From the NCBI GenBank assembly GCA_004151065.3, contig NWUY0300000123.1:1-10520 (forward strand): DNA of 10,520 bases, in the 5' to 3' direction. Origin of the DNA: Larix sibirica. Its lineage: Eukaryota > Streptophyta > Pinopsida > Pinales > Pinaceae. Numbering within the stretch: position 1 is the first letter of the stretch; every line of letters starts with the position of its first letter. The notes beneath the pieces were generated by a model. It did no database searches and had not been told where the DNA came from. It saw only the letters and a program-made list of their open reading frames with translations. Made by a program: the position numbers and the translations under genes. Shown here piece after piece: positions 1-7,799 of the stretch.

Positions 1-159
1 AACAAACTAACAAACTAACTAACAAACAAACTAACTAACTAACTAACAAACTAACTAACTAACAAACTAACTAACTAACTAACTAACTAACAAACAAACA
101 AACAAACAAACAAACAAACAAACAAACAAACAAACAAACAAACAAACAAACAAAAAAAA
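1..159. repeat. AACT/AAAC tetranucleotide microsatellite
   Basis: The first 90 or so bases are mixed AACT and AAAC units, followed by nearly pure AAAC units to about position 154 and then a short A run. It starts at the window edge, so the true left border is unknown. The move from a mixed to a pure phase is typical of a compound microsatellite that grew by slippage. Confidence 0.95.
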
Positions 160-392
160 GTTATTACTTTTTAACTAAAACAAATAAAAAAATTTAAAAA
201 CTGCTTTGAAAAAAATTGATGATAAATACCATATTTCAAAATAAGTAAAATATGACACAAAATATCACCCTTTAAAAAGAACTATTGTTAAATTAATAAT
301 AATGTTTTATTTCATAATTTTACAAATAATAATACCTAATTTTTATTAATTTATACAAAATGTATATTTAATAAATATGTATTAGTTATAGT

Positions 393-453
393 TAGCTCAA
401 TTGGTAATGATCCAAGTGAATATCTCATCATATATTGTCATGTGTTTGAATTT
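393..453 (+). repeat. Degenerate tRNA-like Pol III box pair (possible old SINE or tRNA relic)
   Basis: TAGCTCAATTGG at 393-404 matches the Pol III A-box consensus TRGCNNARYNGG at every position. About 50 bases on, TGTTTGAATTT at 443-453 resembles the B box GGTTCGAATCC, and most differences are of the C-to-T kind expected from old methylated DNA. No cloverleaf can be folded with confidence, and no flanking target-site duplication was found by eye. It may be an old tRNA-derived SINE head, a decayed tRNA gene, or chance in AT-rich sequence. Confidence 0.35.
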
Positions 454-496
454 ATTGATTTCATAAGGTAAGATTTATTGATTCCCTAAGGTAAAA
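451..496. repeat. Imperfect 23-bp tandem duplication
   Basis: 451-473 and 474-496 are adjacent copies of a 23-bp unit beginning TTTATTGATT and containing TAAGGTAA, with about four differences. It lies immediately downstream of the tRNA-like boxes and could be a tail repeat of that element or an independent duplication. Confidence 0.75.
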
Positions 497-974
497 TGTT
501 TTGAAGAATTTCTTCTTTTTATTATTTAAATATTATAATTTTAAAATATTAATTATTATAACTATTTATCATTAAATTTTTAACTATGATATAATTAACT
601 ATTAAATTTTAATAACTTTATTGCAACTTATATTATTACAATTAAGTATATAAGCTAAGAACCATAAAGGATGCATATAAAAAAAATTCTTTTAGTCATG
701 CTATGGCATGAGTAAATATTAATATTAATCTAAAAATAGAAAATTTAAGTAGATTGAGATGGTGAGAATAATTTTGATTTTTTTTAATAAATTTTTTTGT
801 GTGGATTTTTATATAAATAGTAATTTTATAATGATTACGATGATGGAGGTGGTGGTTAATGTTTACTGAGACCAACTATTGTTTCCTGGATCTTAAGAAA
901 AAATATTATTTCGATTGCTGTAAAAAATTATTTATATACTCAAAAAGCATAGAAAGAAGTGTTCCTAGGTTGCC

Positions 975-976
975 NN
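975..976. other. Two-base ambiguity (NN), assembly gap
   Basis: Two undetermined bases interrupt the sequence directly before a TAA microsatellite. The true length and content of the gap are unknown, so sequence on the two sides should be joined with caution. Confidence 0.98.
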
Positions 977-998
977 TAATAATAATAATAATAATAAT
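977..998. repeat. TAA trinucleotide microsatellite
   Basis: About seven uninterrupted TAA units directly follow the NN gap. The repeat probably caused the assembly ambiguity, so its real length may differ. Confidence 0.95.
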
Positions 999-1926
999 GT
1001 CTTAAAAATACTATATTAATTATAAAATTTTAAAATAAAATAAATTAACATAGATGTATGTTAGTTCTAATTTTAAATACTAAAATAATTAATTTAAAAT
1101 GAATATATACTTGTTAGCATATTTGTTTTATAATTTTGTTTTTATATATTTTAATATTTATTCAAAATCTTAAATACGTGAAATAATTATATTTGTATCA
1201 GTTTTGATCATTTTTCATATTTATTAGCATGGTTCATTTTTTAATAATATTTTTTGTTATTAGTGGGGGATGGGATTGTATTGTTACACATTTGTTAAGA
1301 GAGTCCATTCTAACCCTAAGATACCAACTTGGGTTCAAAAGGGAGATTGAGATAGTCTGACGATCTCATCTCTCATTACATTACCAATCAAAAATCTCAC
1401 CATACTAAAGCTTGCAACCACGATTCAAGGAACCTGTCATATTGCATTTTGAATCATGAATAATGAAGAAAATGGCCCTTCCCAAAGCAATGAAGTATAA
1501 ACTACCAGCCTTAGAAATGACATCACTTTCTTATTATTGAAGGAAAACAAAGTTATTAACCTTTGCTTTAGTGAGTGTGATTATGGTTATGGAGTATTAA
1601 AGAAGTCAATCCTAGACGTGTGCATCGGTATCGCCCAATAATTTATGAAGGATAAACCTACAAATACTTATTCCATCAACTACAATCTTGGAACCCACAG
1701 TGACCAAGTATACGTGTCTCACCTTTTAAGTGATCTTTCATTTTTATTCGTGAAGGTAAATAGATTCGTTCACCTTCACATCATTGAGTGAAATTAGTTT
1801 TTAATATAAAGGAAAGGAGTATCTGGTGGGCATACTGCCAATGCTTAACAAATAGAAAAGAGTAGGGTTATTCCTTTAAGCTTGGAATATTAGTGTAAGG
1901 CTCCTACCCTTATTGTTAGCTCTCAA
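999..1926. other. Non-coding stretch, nothing recognised
   Basis: No open frame of note and no recognisable protein on either strand. 1001-1255 is extremely AT-rich. From about 1260 base composition becomes more balanced, which may mark a different, unidentified old repeat. A small inverted pair (TGAGAT at 1348-1353, ATCTCA at 1363-1368) is the only local structure seen. Confidence 0.6.
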
Positions 1927-1984
1927 TCATTATCATTGCAAAATAAATCTATCCATCATTATCATTGCAAAATAAATCTATCCA
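1927..1984. repeat. Exact 29-bp tandem duplication
   Basis: 1927-1955 and 1956-1984 are identical 29-bp copies beginning TCATTATCATTGC, followed by a few bases that begin to resemble a third copy. Identity implies a recent event. Confidence 0.93.
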
Positions 1985-2120
1985 ATCATTGGGAGATTTT
2001 CAATATCACTAAGGGTTTTGATGTGAGGATTAGAATCCCGAACCAAGTATTGACCTATCACACCTTCATTTGTCAAAGATATTTATTCACGTTTAGGATC
2101 ATAATTATGACTATAATGCT

Positions 2121-2240
2121 ATTGAGAAAACCTTTAATATCTCATATAATCAATAGATTTCAAGTGATGCAAAAGGAATTATTGAGAAAACCTTTGATAT
2201 CTCATATAATCAATAGATTTCAAGTGATGCAAAAGGAATT
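2121..2240. repeat. 60-bp tandem duplication
   Basis: 2121-2180 and 2181-2240 are adjacent 60-bp copies (unit start ATTGAGAAAACC) that differ at one base. As 60 is a multiple of three, the duplication also keeps a plus-strand frame open from about 1936 to 2277; the repeated peptide there is a by-product and not evidence of a gene. Confidence 0.95.
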
Positions 2241-2264
2241 GTTATTAGGATCGTGTAAAAGGAC

Positions 2265-2314
2265 TAGTAGTCTGTGAAATTACATTTAGTAGTAGTCTGT
2301 GAAATGACATTTAG
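2265..2314. repeat. 25-bp tandem duplication
   Basis: 2265-2289 and 2290-2314 are 25-bp copies (unit start TAGTAGTCTGTG) that differ at one base. It lies only 24 bases after the 60-bp duplication. Confidence 0.93.
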
Positions 2315-2686
2315 AAGGAGGAGAACCATTGATTCTCCATTTTGTGAGTATGATTAGGGTCATATTTATGTAGCTTGCAACCTTTCTTACCTCAATTCTC
2401 ATTGTGTGAGTCATAAAACAAGGGATCTCATTTGTCTTAACAATTGTGACCACGAGCAAAACCACTTGAGAGATAAGTGAGATTTCCCACTTACACATAT
2501 CATTCTCATCAACTTACATTTGTAAATTATAACCCGATATCAATTCTATCAGTGCCATAACCTTCTTACATGTGGAAAAGGATACAATCATTATTATCAA
2601 TATCACCTACACGATGTAGTACCCAGTGACCTACAGATAAAAGTCAAATAGCAAAAATTAACGCAGCAACAAGAAATTTGCAAATG
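2315..2686. other. Non-coding stretch, nothing recognised
   Basis: No conserved protein or RNA is visible. A 70-codon minus-strand open frame at 2286-2498 has no recognisable motif. Confidence 0.6.
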
Positions 2687-2824
2687 CATTAATTTGAATA
2701 GACAGTCCACACACACCCTGCTACCAAATCAACAATCATATGAAAATTAATTGAACATTAATTTGAATAGACAATCCACACAAACCCTGCTACCAAATCA
2801 ACAATCACATGAAAATTAATTGAA
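2687..2824. repeat. 69-bp tandem duplication
   Basis: 2687-2755 and 2756-2824 are adjacent 69-bp copies (unit start CATTAATTTGAATAG) that differ at three positions. They are slightly more diverged than the 29-, 60- and 64-bp pairs, so probably older. Confidence 0.94.
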
Positions 2825-3006
2825 CATACTTTCCAAAACAATCCTTACATCTTTATTGATTTAATGGACAGTGCTCTTGGGTCTCTTTACAGGCACAAAA
2901 ACCATGCACAAGTCTCTATAATCATGAACAACCAGAAGAAAAATAATAATAATAAAAAATCACAAACCATGGAGAGCCAAAAGGATCATACTACATCAAT
3001 ATCCTA

Positions 3007-3105
3007 ATTATTTAAGCTATGGGTCCATGATCTATTATTATTATTATTTAATCTATGGGTCCATGATCTATTATTATTATTATTTAAGCCATGGGTCCAT
3101 GACCA
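3007..3105. repeat. 36-bp repeat, about 2.7 copies
   Basis: The motif CTATGGGTCCATGATC recurs at 3017 and 3053, and in changed form (CCATGGGTCCATGACC) at 3089, giving a period of 36. TTATTATTATT triplet runs separate the copies. The TTA runs may have driven slippage of the whole unit. Confidence 0.92.
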
Positions 3106-4087
3106 TATGGTTCCTAAGTCTTTTCATTTCCAAATTTTGTCATTTTTTATTGTGATGTGTAATCAAATTATTTGTAACCTTTAAACTCAATATTTTTTTT
3201 GAAATTTTAAGGGAAGGTAGAGTAATATGCCTTATACTTTTCAAACCCTAACTCCAAATATTGGTTGCATGTATGTCAAAATATTTAACGCCTATTTCTA
3301 CAAGATTATGTGCAAGGTCTCTAAACATGGTGCAACTTGGGAGCAATCTTGTACTTAAATTTTGCAAGACAAGAGAGGAATGTTTCCTCTTCAACATATC
3401 CAAATTTCACCTTAATCCTAAATTATGAGAGCATGCTAATCAAAATACTAGGCATCTGTCGACATAGAAATAACATCTACATATTATTACATGTTAGCTT
3501 GGGACACCTATGTATCATCAACTTCTGCTTAAACTTGGTGAACATATAGAAATGTGATTCATTGACATTTGGTAAAAAAATTATACCTTAATTCCAAATA
3601 TTAATGTGCACTAATTCAGCCATTATCTACGTAGGAATTTATCTACATGTTGGTTCTTGACATAGGCAAGAGGTCAAAATTCCATATTTTCTTTTGAAAT
3701 TTTGTGTGAAAGTGGAATAATGCCTTCTATATAACATAATTTATCTTTCGATTCCAATGCATGTGAGAGCTCTAATTTAAACACCATACCATTATCTATG
3801 TGCCGAAAAAAATAAAACTTGGAACAAAACTAAAAATAGTTTTTGGTGACCAAAACCCCATAGATGCTCGTGCATCAGACTCCCCTGGTTGGAAAACTTT
3901 GAACATCTTACTCAAACGGTTGTTGATGAATCAAAATTGATGGATGTCAGGTTTTCTTCTTCCTTTTCTTATTTTCTCCAAACTTTGGTCAACTCATCAT
4001 TATGCTTTGTCTATTCATTATTTTTCTTCTTCATCTTTGTAATCATCATCAAGCTACAATCTTCCACTGTCGGTAATTATTCAAATC
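3106..4087. other. Non-coding stretch; region where the retroelement 3' end would be expected
   Basis: No intact gene is visible. The copia element reads leftward, so its RNase H domain, polypurine tract and 3' LTR should lie here or just to the right, but none is recognisable by eye. An 81-codon plus-strand open frame at 3889-4134 is rich in Phe and Ser and matches no family I recognise. Two small hairpins occur at 3841-3855 and 3863-3876. Confidence 0.5.
3841..3876. other. Pair of short inverted repeats
   Basis: TTTTGGT at 3841-3847 and ACCAAAA at 3849-3855 are perfect inverted arms around one base. Eight bases later GATGC (3863-3867) and GCATC (3872-3876) are inverted arms around a four-base loop. 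Two such hairpins within 36 bases could mark an element border, though chance is possible. Confidence 0.5.
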
Positions 4088-4215
4088 CAAAGTCAACTTT
4101 TCCATCATCCTTGTCTCATATACCTTTATCATGATCTCTTCTACCACTAAAATACAAAGTCAACTTTTCCATCATCCTTGTCTCATATGCCTTTATCATG
4201 ATCTCTTCTACCACT
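4088..4215. repeat. 67-bp tandem duplication
   Basis: 4088-4154 and 4155-4215 are copies of a 67-bp unit beginning CAAAGTCAACTTTTCC. The second copy is slightly shorter and one internal difference is visible. It sits at the left edge of the recognisable copia sequence. Confidence 0.93.
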
Positions 4216-4460
4216 CGTGTCTAGTCTAGTTTTAGCAAGATAATTAATCATCCTACAAATTGACAATAAAACAATCCATTAACGGCCTCAAATTTGTCAT
4301 CTTTTGAAAGCTTTAAGTTTACTTCCATTGGTGTTTTGTTGTAATTACACTCTTCCATTCTTAACTTATTCAATAACTTTGAAGCATATTGTTGGTGTTT
4401 TGTTGTAATTACACTCTTCCATTCTTAACTTATTCAATAACTTTGAAGCATATTGTTACT
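4216..4460 (-). pseudogene. copia RT to RNase H connection, duplicated and broken
   Basis: At 4296-4334 the minus strand reads TPMEVNLKLSKDD, typical of the copia region between RT and RNase H. It is preceded by QYASKLLNKL and RMEECN, which match the usual sequence before that motif. The QYAS stretch is present twice because of the 64-bp duplication at 4328-4455, which shifts the frame. To the left, the counterpart of the usual SLVGSLMYLTATRPD segment is only faintly readable, down to about 4220. The RNase H domain beyond it is not recognisable. Confidence 0.8.
4328..4455. repeat. Exact 64-bp tandem duplication inside copia RT
   Basis: 4328-4391 and 4392-4455 are identical 64-bp copies beginning TTGGTGTTTTG. 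As 64 is not a multiple of three, the duplication shifts the retroelement frame. Lack of divergence suggests it arose long after the element died, or that it is an assembly artefact. Confidence 0.95.
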
Positions 4461-4910
4461 ATCAAATTAAAATCTTGTTTGGCTGCTCCCAAAATTCAAT
4501 ACTCAAACAATAATGTAAATCTCAAGTTAGTCGCATCAAATGATTTGCAAAGACTATATGTTTCTTCTTGAATCAAGTCATTATTGCAACATGTAAGGAT
4601 TAAGTTATCTACATATACCACCAGAACAATAATTTCTTTTCTTTTTCTTAGATATACAAGTTGGAACCAAATCACTTCTCTTGAAGCATCTTAATTTAAG
4701 ATAAGTAATTATCTTTTCATACCATGCTCGAGAAGCTTGTTTTAATCCACACAAAACCTTCACCAACTTACATACCAATTTTTCTTCACCTTCAATTGCA
4801 AATCCTTCATGTTGCTCCATATACACTTCTTGCAAATCCCCATTTAAGAATGCACTTTTGGCATCCATCTGGTATACATGTCATCCAAATTGTGTTGCAA
4901 GTACTAACAA

Positions 4911-4927
4911 CATTCTAATTGTGATTA
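4911..4927. repeat. Left target-site duplication of the SINE-like insert
   Basis: CATTCTAATTGTGATTA here matches CATTCTAGTTGTGATTA at 5033-5049 with one difference. The two copies exactly bracket the insert, and the ancestral RT needs only one of them. Confidence 0.88.
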
Positions 4928-5032
4928 GCCCACGAAATGTAGAATAGACGGTGATTCGTTGAACTATTAAGGCACTCCTTACGTAAGGTCACCAGTTCAA
5001 AACTCCGTGATTACAATCCTATTAAGAAATAT
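4928..5032 (+). mobile_element. tRNA-derived SINE-like insertion, nested in copia RT
   Basis: A 105-bp segment lies between 17-bp direct repeats within the RT coding sequence. GTTCAAAAC at 4995-5003 fits the core Pol III B-box pattern (GWTCRANNC). TTGAACTATTAAGG at 4959-4972 resembles the A-box and D-arm region of Leu/Ser-type tRNAs, about 36 bases upstream, which is a plausible spacing. The right end is A/T-rich (ATTAAGAAATAT) in place of a long poly(A). Without the insert and one repeat, the minus-strand RT frame runs uninterrupted from the FAP motif into the ATQFG motif. The A-box assignment is less certain than the insertion itself. Confidence 0.8.
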
Positions 5033-5049
5033 CATTCTAGTTGTGATTA
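5033..5049. repeat. Right target-site duplication of the SINE-like insert
   Basis: This is the second 17-bp copy, with G in place of A at its eighth base. On the minus strand it encodes the Ile-Thr-Thr-Arg part of the RT sequence, directly continuous with the FAP motif to its right. Confidence 0.88.
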
Positions 5050-5250
5050 ATTTTGCATTGGGAGCAAATGTTTCCCCGTAGTCTAAAATTTTTGTTGTGC
5101 ATATTCTTTTGCAGCTAAACTAAATTTGTATTTATCAATAGAGCCATCTAACTTAAACTTAGTTCAATATACACATGTACAACCTCTCAAATTTTAATTT
5201 GGACATAATTCAACTAATGTTAAAGTGTTGTTTCTCATTAATGCATCATA

Positions 5251-5754
5251 TTCTATTTGCATTAATCACTCCATTCATGTTTCTGATTTGATTCATTAAA
5301 AGAAACCAAAACATAAGAATGCACAACTTCATTTCATCAAAGCAAGATTCTCTTGTTGTGAGGATATTGACCTTGATCACTCCATTCATGTTTCTGATTC
5401 GATTCATTAAAAGAAACCAAAACATAAGAATGCACAACTTCATTTCATCAAAGCAAGATTCTCTTGTTGTGATGATATTGACCTTGTTCTCCTCTCACGT
5501 TATTGCATCCCATATGGTTTTACATCTTGAAGAGTTCAATAGAACCATTTTCATCTTTTCTAACGCTAGCTTCCATATTTCTAAGATTAACTACCATCTT
5601 GTCCTTTCGATTCCAACACTACTTCCCCCTCTTCTATGTCCTCTTCTCTTCTACGTCACCTATATGTAATAGGAATTTTGAATTCAAGTTCTTCATTGCC
5701 ACTTTGTAATACTTCACCTTTCCATTCTTATGTATGCACAAGTGGAGGTATTTA
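5251..5754 (-). pseudogene. copia integrase-RT linker, diverged
   Basis: This stretch spans the normally poorly conserved linker between the integrase C-terminus and RT. Near its left end the minus strand reads SNQKHEWSD and then the EYDALMRNN motif, consistent with the usual start of the RT domain. The middle is acidic and Gly/Glu-rich in places, with several stops. It includes the 111-bp duplication. Confidence 0.65.
5265..5486. repeat. 111-bp tandem duplication
   Basis: 5265-5375 and 5376-5486 are adjacent 111-bp copies (unit start ATCACTCCATTCATG) that differ at only a few positions. It is the longest near-identical duplication in the window and equals 37 codons, so it preserves frame. 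The repeated peptides in open frames on both strands here result from it. Confidence 0.95.
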
Positions 5755-6480
5755 TCAATTTACATCTCTACTTATAACAACATTTCTATTCACTTGGTCA
5801 TATAACTTGTAAATATTTGATTCGATGTTATACCCAATAAATATGTATTTCCTACTCTTGGCATCTAACTTATGTCTATTTGTATTTGGAGCATATACAT
5901 AGACCAAACAACCAAAAACTTTGAAATTTGCTACCTCTAGTTCTTCTTGACCAAGCTTCAAGAAGTCGTACCACGAACTACCTTCGTCAAACTGCAATAA
6001 CAAAAACATTGTTCTCTAAACTGCTTGAACCTCAAAAACGATCATTGAGATGATGCCCTTTCAACATGCACCTAGCCATCTACATAATCGTTTTTCCTCT
6101 CTGCTACACCATTTTGTTGTGGTGTTTTGGCAACTGATGTTTGAAGAATTCTAATATAAAAAATCGCAGATGACTTTGGATTCGTACTCCTCTCACTTTT
6201 TAATACCTTAATGTCACGTTCATTTTCAACCATAGCTTTGAATTACTTAGAGATTGCAAAAACATCATATTTAAAATTCAAAAACTACACCCATAGCTTT
6301 CTCAAAAACTTGTCAATAAATGTTACAATGTACTTTGCACCTCCAAGGGATTGAGTTATCATTGGACCACAAACATCTGTGTGAATTAATTCCACCAATA
6401 CCTAAGTTGCTTTGGTTTTGTTTTGTCAAATTTGAAATGGTGTTGCTTCCCTAACAGACATGCTTCACAAACGCCTTTAT
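5755..6480 (-). pseudogene. copia integrase relic
   Basis: From right to left the minus strand shows CEACLLGKQH at 6440-6469, HTDVCGP at 6363-6383 (first catalytic Asp), a LGGAKYIVTFID stretch, then FKAMVENE. Next comes a poorly preserved segment where the second catalytic Asp should be (usual RSDRGGEY, here beginning KSERS). TPQQNGVAERKN at 6090-6125 carries the Glu expected as the third catalytic residue. A frameshift leads into TIM-stop-MARCML. An 84-codon open stretch (5755-6009) then carries KVFGCLVYVYAPN and RKYIFIGYN, typical of the segment after the integrase core. Several frameshifts and stops make it inactive. Confidence 0.92.
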
Positions 6481-6640
6481 TTTTCTGAAACAACTTCAAA
6501 TGGAACATGTCAAAAAAGCTTCTTGTTACTTGGGAATGCCATCAAACCTATACAATGATCCCCTAGCTATGATGTTGTTGTTATAATCTTTAATCAAGCA
6601 TTCTTTCTTATCAAAAATAATAGTATAATTCTAGTCAATA
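6481..6640 (-). pseudogene. copia pre-integrase region with deleted zinc-binding histidines
   Basis: The minus strand reads IIFDKKECLIKDY and IARGSLYRFDGIPK, the usual run-in to the pre-integrase domain, then a stop. A short bridge leads directly to LKLFQKNKGVCEAC. The usual LWHxRLGH segment, which supplies the two histidines of the HHCC zinc site, is missing, so an internal deletion of some tens of bases is inferred. Confidence 0.75.
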
Positions 6641-7000
6641 ATTTTATTAACAAAAAGCAAGTTGGTCTTTAAACCTAGAACATACAAGAAATTTTGGATA
6701 TTTTTTATTCAATTTCCTAAAACTCTCAAAGGTACTTCACCTTTTCCTTGTACCTCGTAAACATTTTCATTACGAAGAATAATGATCTCATTATCACCTT
6801 GACATGTTTAAAAAAAACTTATTGCTTACCAATCATATGTTTGGTGGCCCCAAATCAAATATATCAAACACATTGAGAGATACAAATGTCATTATGAGAA
6901 GCCATAAACAAGTAATCAATGGCAAGTTGATTCTGTGGTATCTTGTACCTCTTCCCCCCTACTTTCTTTATGATATCTTCTACCTCTATTTCAATCAACT
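6641..7000 (-). pseudogene. copia aspartic protease relic
   Basis: LFMASHNDIC (about 6880-6920) is followed by the active-site region at 6836-6856. The expected Asp-Ser-Gly-Ala-Thr is seen as Asp-Leu-Gly, then a one-base shift, then ATKHM. Further on are ILRNENVYEVQGKGEVPLR and, at 6655-6684, YVLGLKTNLL, matching the usual end of the domain. The loss of Ser beside the catalytic Asp and the frameshift show that the protease is dead. Confidence 0.85.
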
Positions 7001-7020
7001 TCATGTATTTTTTTAAGATA

Positions 7021-7062
7021 ACACTCTTCTTCATTACGATTATTCTTACTACAATATCTGCA
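7021..7062 (-). pseudogene. gag CCHC zinc knuckle with His replaced
   Basis: The 14 codons read CRYCSKNNRNEEEC, which fits CX2CX4HX4C except that Arg (CGT) stands at the His position. Arg/Gly-rich residues precede it (RGHRGG), as usual in copia gag just before the knuckle. It would bind retroelement RNA in an active element. Confidence 0.88.
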
Positions 7063-7700
7063 CAATGCTAAGAACTTTGTGAACTTACCTATCTGATTTG
7101 AAGAATTTTGCCTCCAATTGGAATTGGGATGCCAACTGTAACACCCTCCTCTATGACCTCTATCATGGCTTCTTCAAATGTGAGATCTTCGTTTCAAAGA
7201 CAAAAAATGACATTACAAAGATCTAATACACATCACACATACTATCAAACATTATGTTGACTAATCCTTTATCTTTAATGTCTATGTCAAACATAGTTAA
7301 TTAATTCTTTACTTCTTGCAACTTTGAACGAGATCTATAACTGAATCTAATGCTACTTCTTCAAATTGATTAAATTATTTCTTAACAAAAGAATTCAAAA
7401 CTCATTGGAAGTTTCATATAAATTATTTAACTTCTTCCAAACATCAATAGCATTACTAAGACCATGAATGTGGGCTTGAAACAAAAAACATGGAACATAT
7501 TTTATCTTATCATGACCTTTGGGGTCTAGTTACTAGGACAATTCCAAAACATGATCCCATGACCAATGACTAAATAAAAAAGTCATTACTTACATTTGTT
7601 TGCCTCTTGTCCTTCAATTGCCAAATTGCCATCTTGTGCTAGCTAAATATGAAAGAGCCTTGTAATGGACTTCTTTCCACATCATTAGTTTGATCAAGAG
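7063..7700 (-). pseudogene. copia gag relic
   Basis: Identified mainly by position and by short matches. At 7398-7466 the minus strand reads HGLSNAIDVWKKLNN followed by LYETSNEF, resembling the copia gag segment in which a Trp and Leu-Tyr-Glu are conserved. Nearer the knuckle is the Arg/Gly-rich stretch. The N-terminal portion (about 7480-7700) is degraded; a start codon cannot be chosen. Confidence 0.7.
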
Positions 7701-7784
7701 GGAATGGAAAGATAAAATATGCATCACTTTGTATGAAAGTGGAGTTGTTTCATCATGATGATTCAATGAAAACTCTAGAGTTAG

Positions 7785-7796
7785 GCTATGCAACCG
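7785..7796 (-). other. Possible degenerate primer-binding site of the copia element
   Basis: Plant copia elements usually prime from initiator Met-tRNA with TGGTATCAGAGC just inside the 5' LTR. The minus strand here reads CGGTTGCATAGC, 8 of 12 matches, roughly 90 bases upstream of the first gag-like sequence, which is the expected place. The match is weak and could be chance. Confidence 0.22.
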
Positions 7797-7799
7797 ATA

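Larger units (their letters stand above)
160..974. other. AT-rich non-coding stretch
   Basis: Very AT-rich DNA with stops in all frames and almost no CpG. The only structure recognised is the tRNA-like segment near 393-453 and the 23-bp imperfect tandem repeat just after it. No gene is visible. Confidence 0.7.
4604..5250 (-). pseudogene. copia reverse transcriptase (RVT_2) relic
   Basis: The minus strand carries the classic copia RT signatures in order. EYDALMRNN lies near 5240, and DYGETFAP at 5060-5083. MDAKSAFLNGDL begins at 4868, followed by YMEQHEGF and CGLKQASRAWYEK in an 87-codon open stretch (4605-4868). After a frameshift in a run of Lys codons comes YVDN at 4604-4615, where active elements have the catalytic YVDD. 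A Trp just before the AKSAFLNG block has become TGA. The SINE-like insertion at 4928-5032 splits the domain. Domain identity is very sure; activity is excluded. Confidence 0.93.
4216..7700 (-). mobile_element. Relic Ty1/copia LTR retrotransposon (internal region)
   Basis: Translating the minus strand piece by piece recovers the domains of one copia polyprotein in order: gag with a CCHC-type knuckle, aspartic protease, pre-integrase and integrase, linker, reverse transcriptase, and the start of the RT/RNase H connection. Integrase before RT marks it as copia (Pseudoviridae-type) and not gypsy. Frames change repeatedly and stops are frequent, several of them explicable by C-to-T or G-to-A change, so it is dead. 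RNase H and both LTRs were not recognised. The borders given are the limits of recognisable homology and not element ends. It contains a nested SINE-like insertion and two tandem duplications. Confidence 0.93.

Noticed and set aside
1-159. Possible CRISPR or telomeric array at the left edge
   Set aside because: Simple tetranucleotide slippage repeat with no spacers, and the unit is not a telomere repeat.
1936-2277. 113-codon plus-strand open frame
   Set aside because: Its length comes from the in-frame 60-bp duplication and the 29-bp repeat. The peptide is repeated, with no family motif and no gene context.
2286-2498. 70-codon minus-strand open frame
   Set aside because: No recognisable motif, AT-rich, and it overlaps one of the tandem repeats; chance open frame.
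3337-3549. 70-codon plus-strand open frame
   Set aside because: No domain features and no codon or context support.
3889-4134. 81-codon plus-strand frame with a Phe-rich hydrophobic stretch
   Set aside because: It could suggest a membrane segment, but the hydrophobic run comes from T-rich sequence and it runs into the 67-bp duplication. No support as a gene.
4724-4918. 64-codon plus-strand open frame
   Set aside because: Antisense shadow of the copia reverse transcriptase on the minus strand.
5246-5443. Repeated peptide in minus- and plus-strand open frames over 5246-5709
   Set aside because: Product of the 111-bp duplication in the copia linker. The polyprotein frame here is a different one.
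6804-7016. 70-codon plus-strand open frame
   Set aside because: Antisense shadow of the copia protease/gag region.
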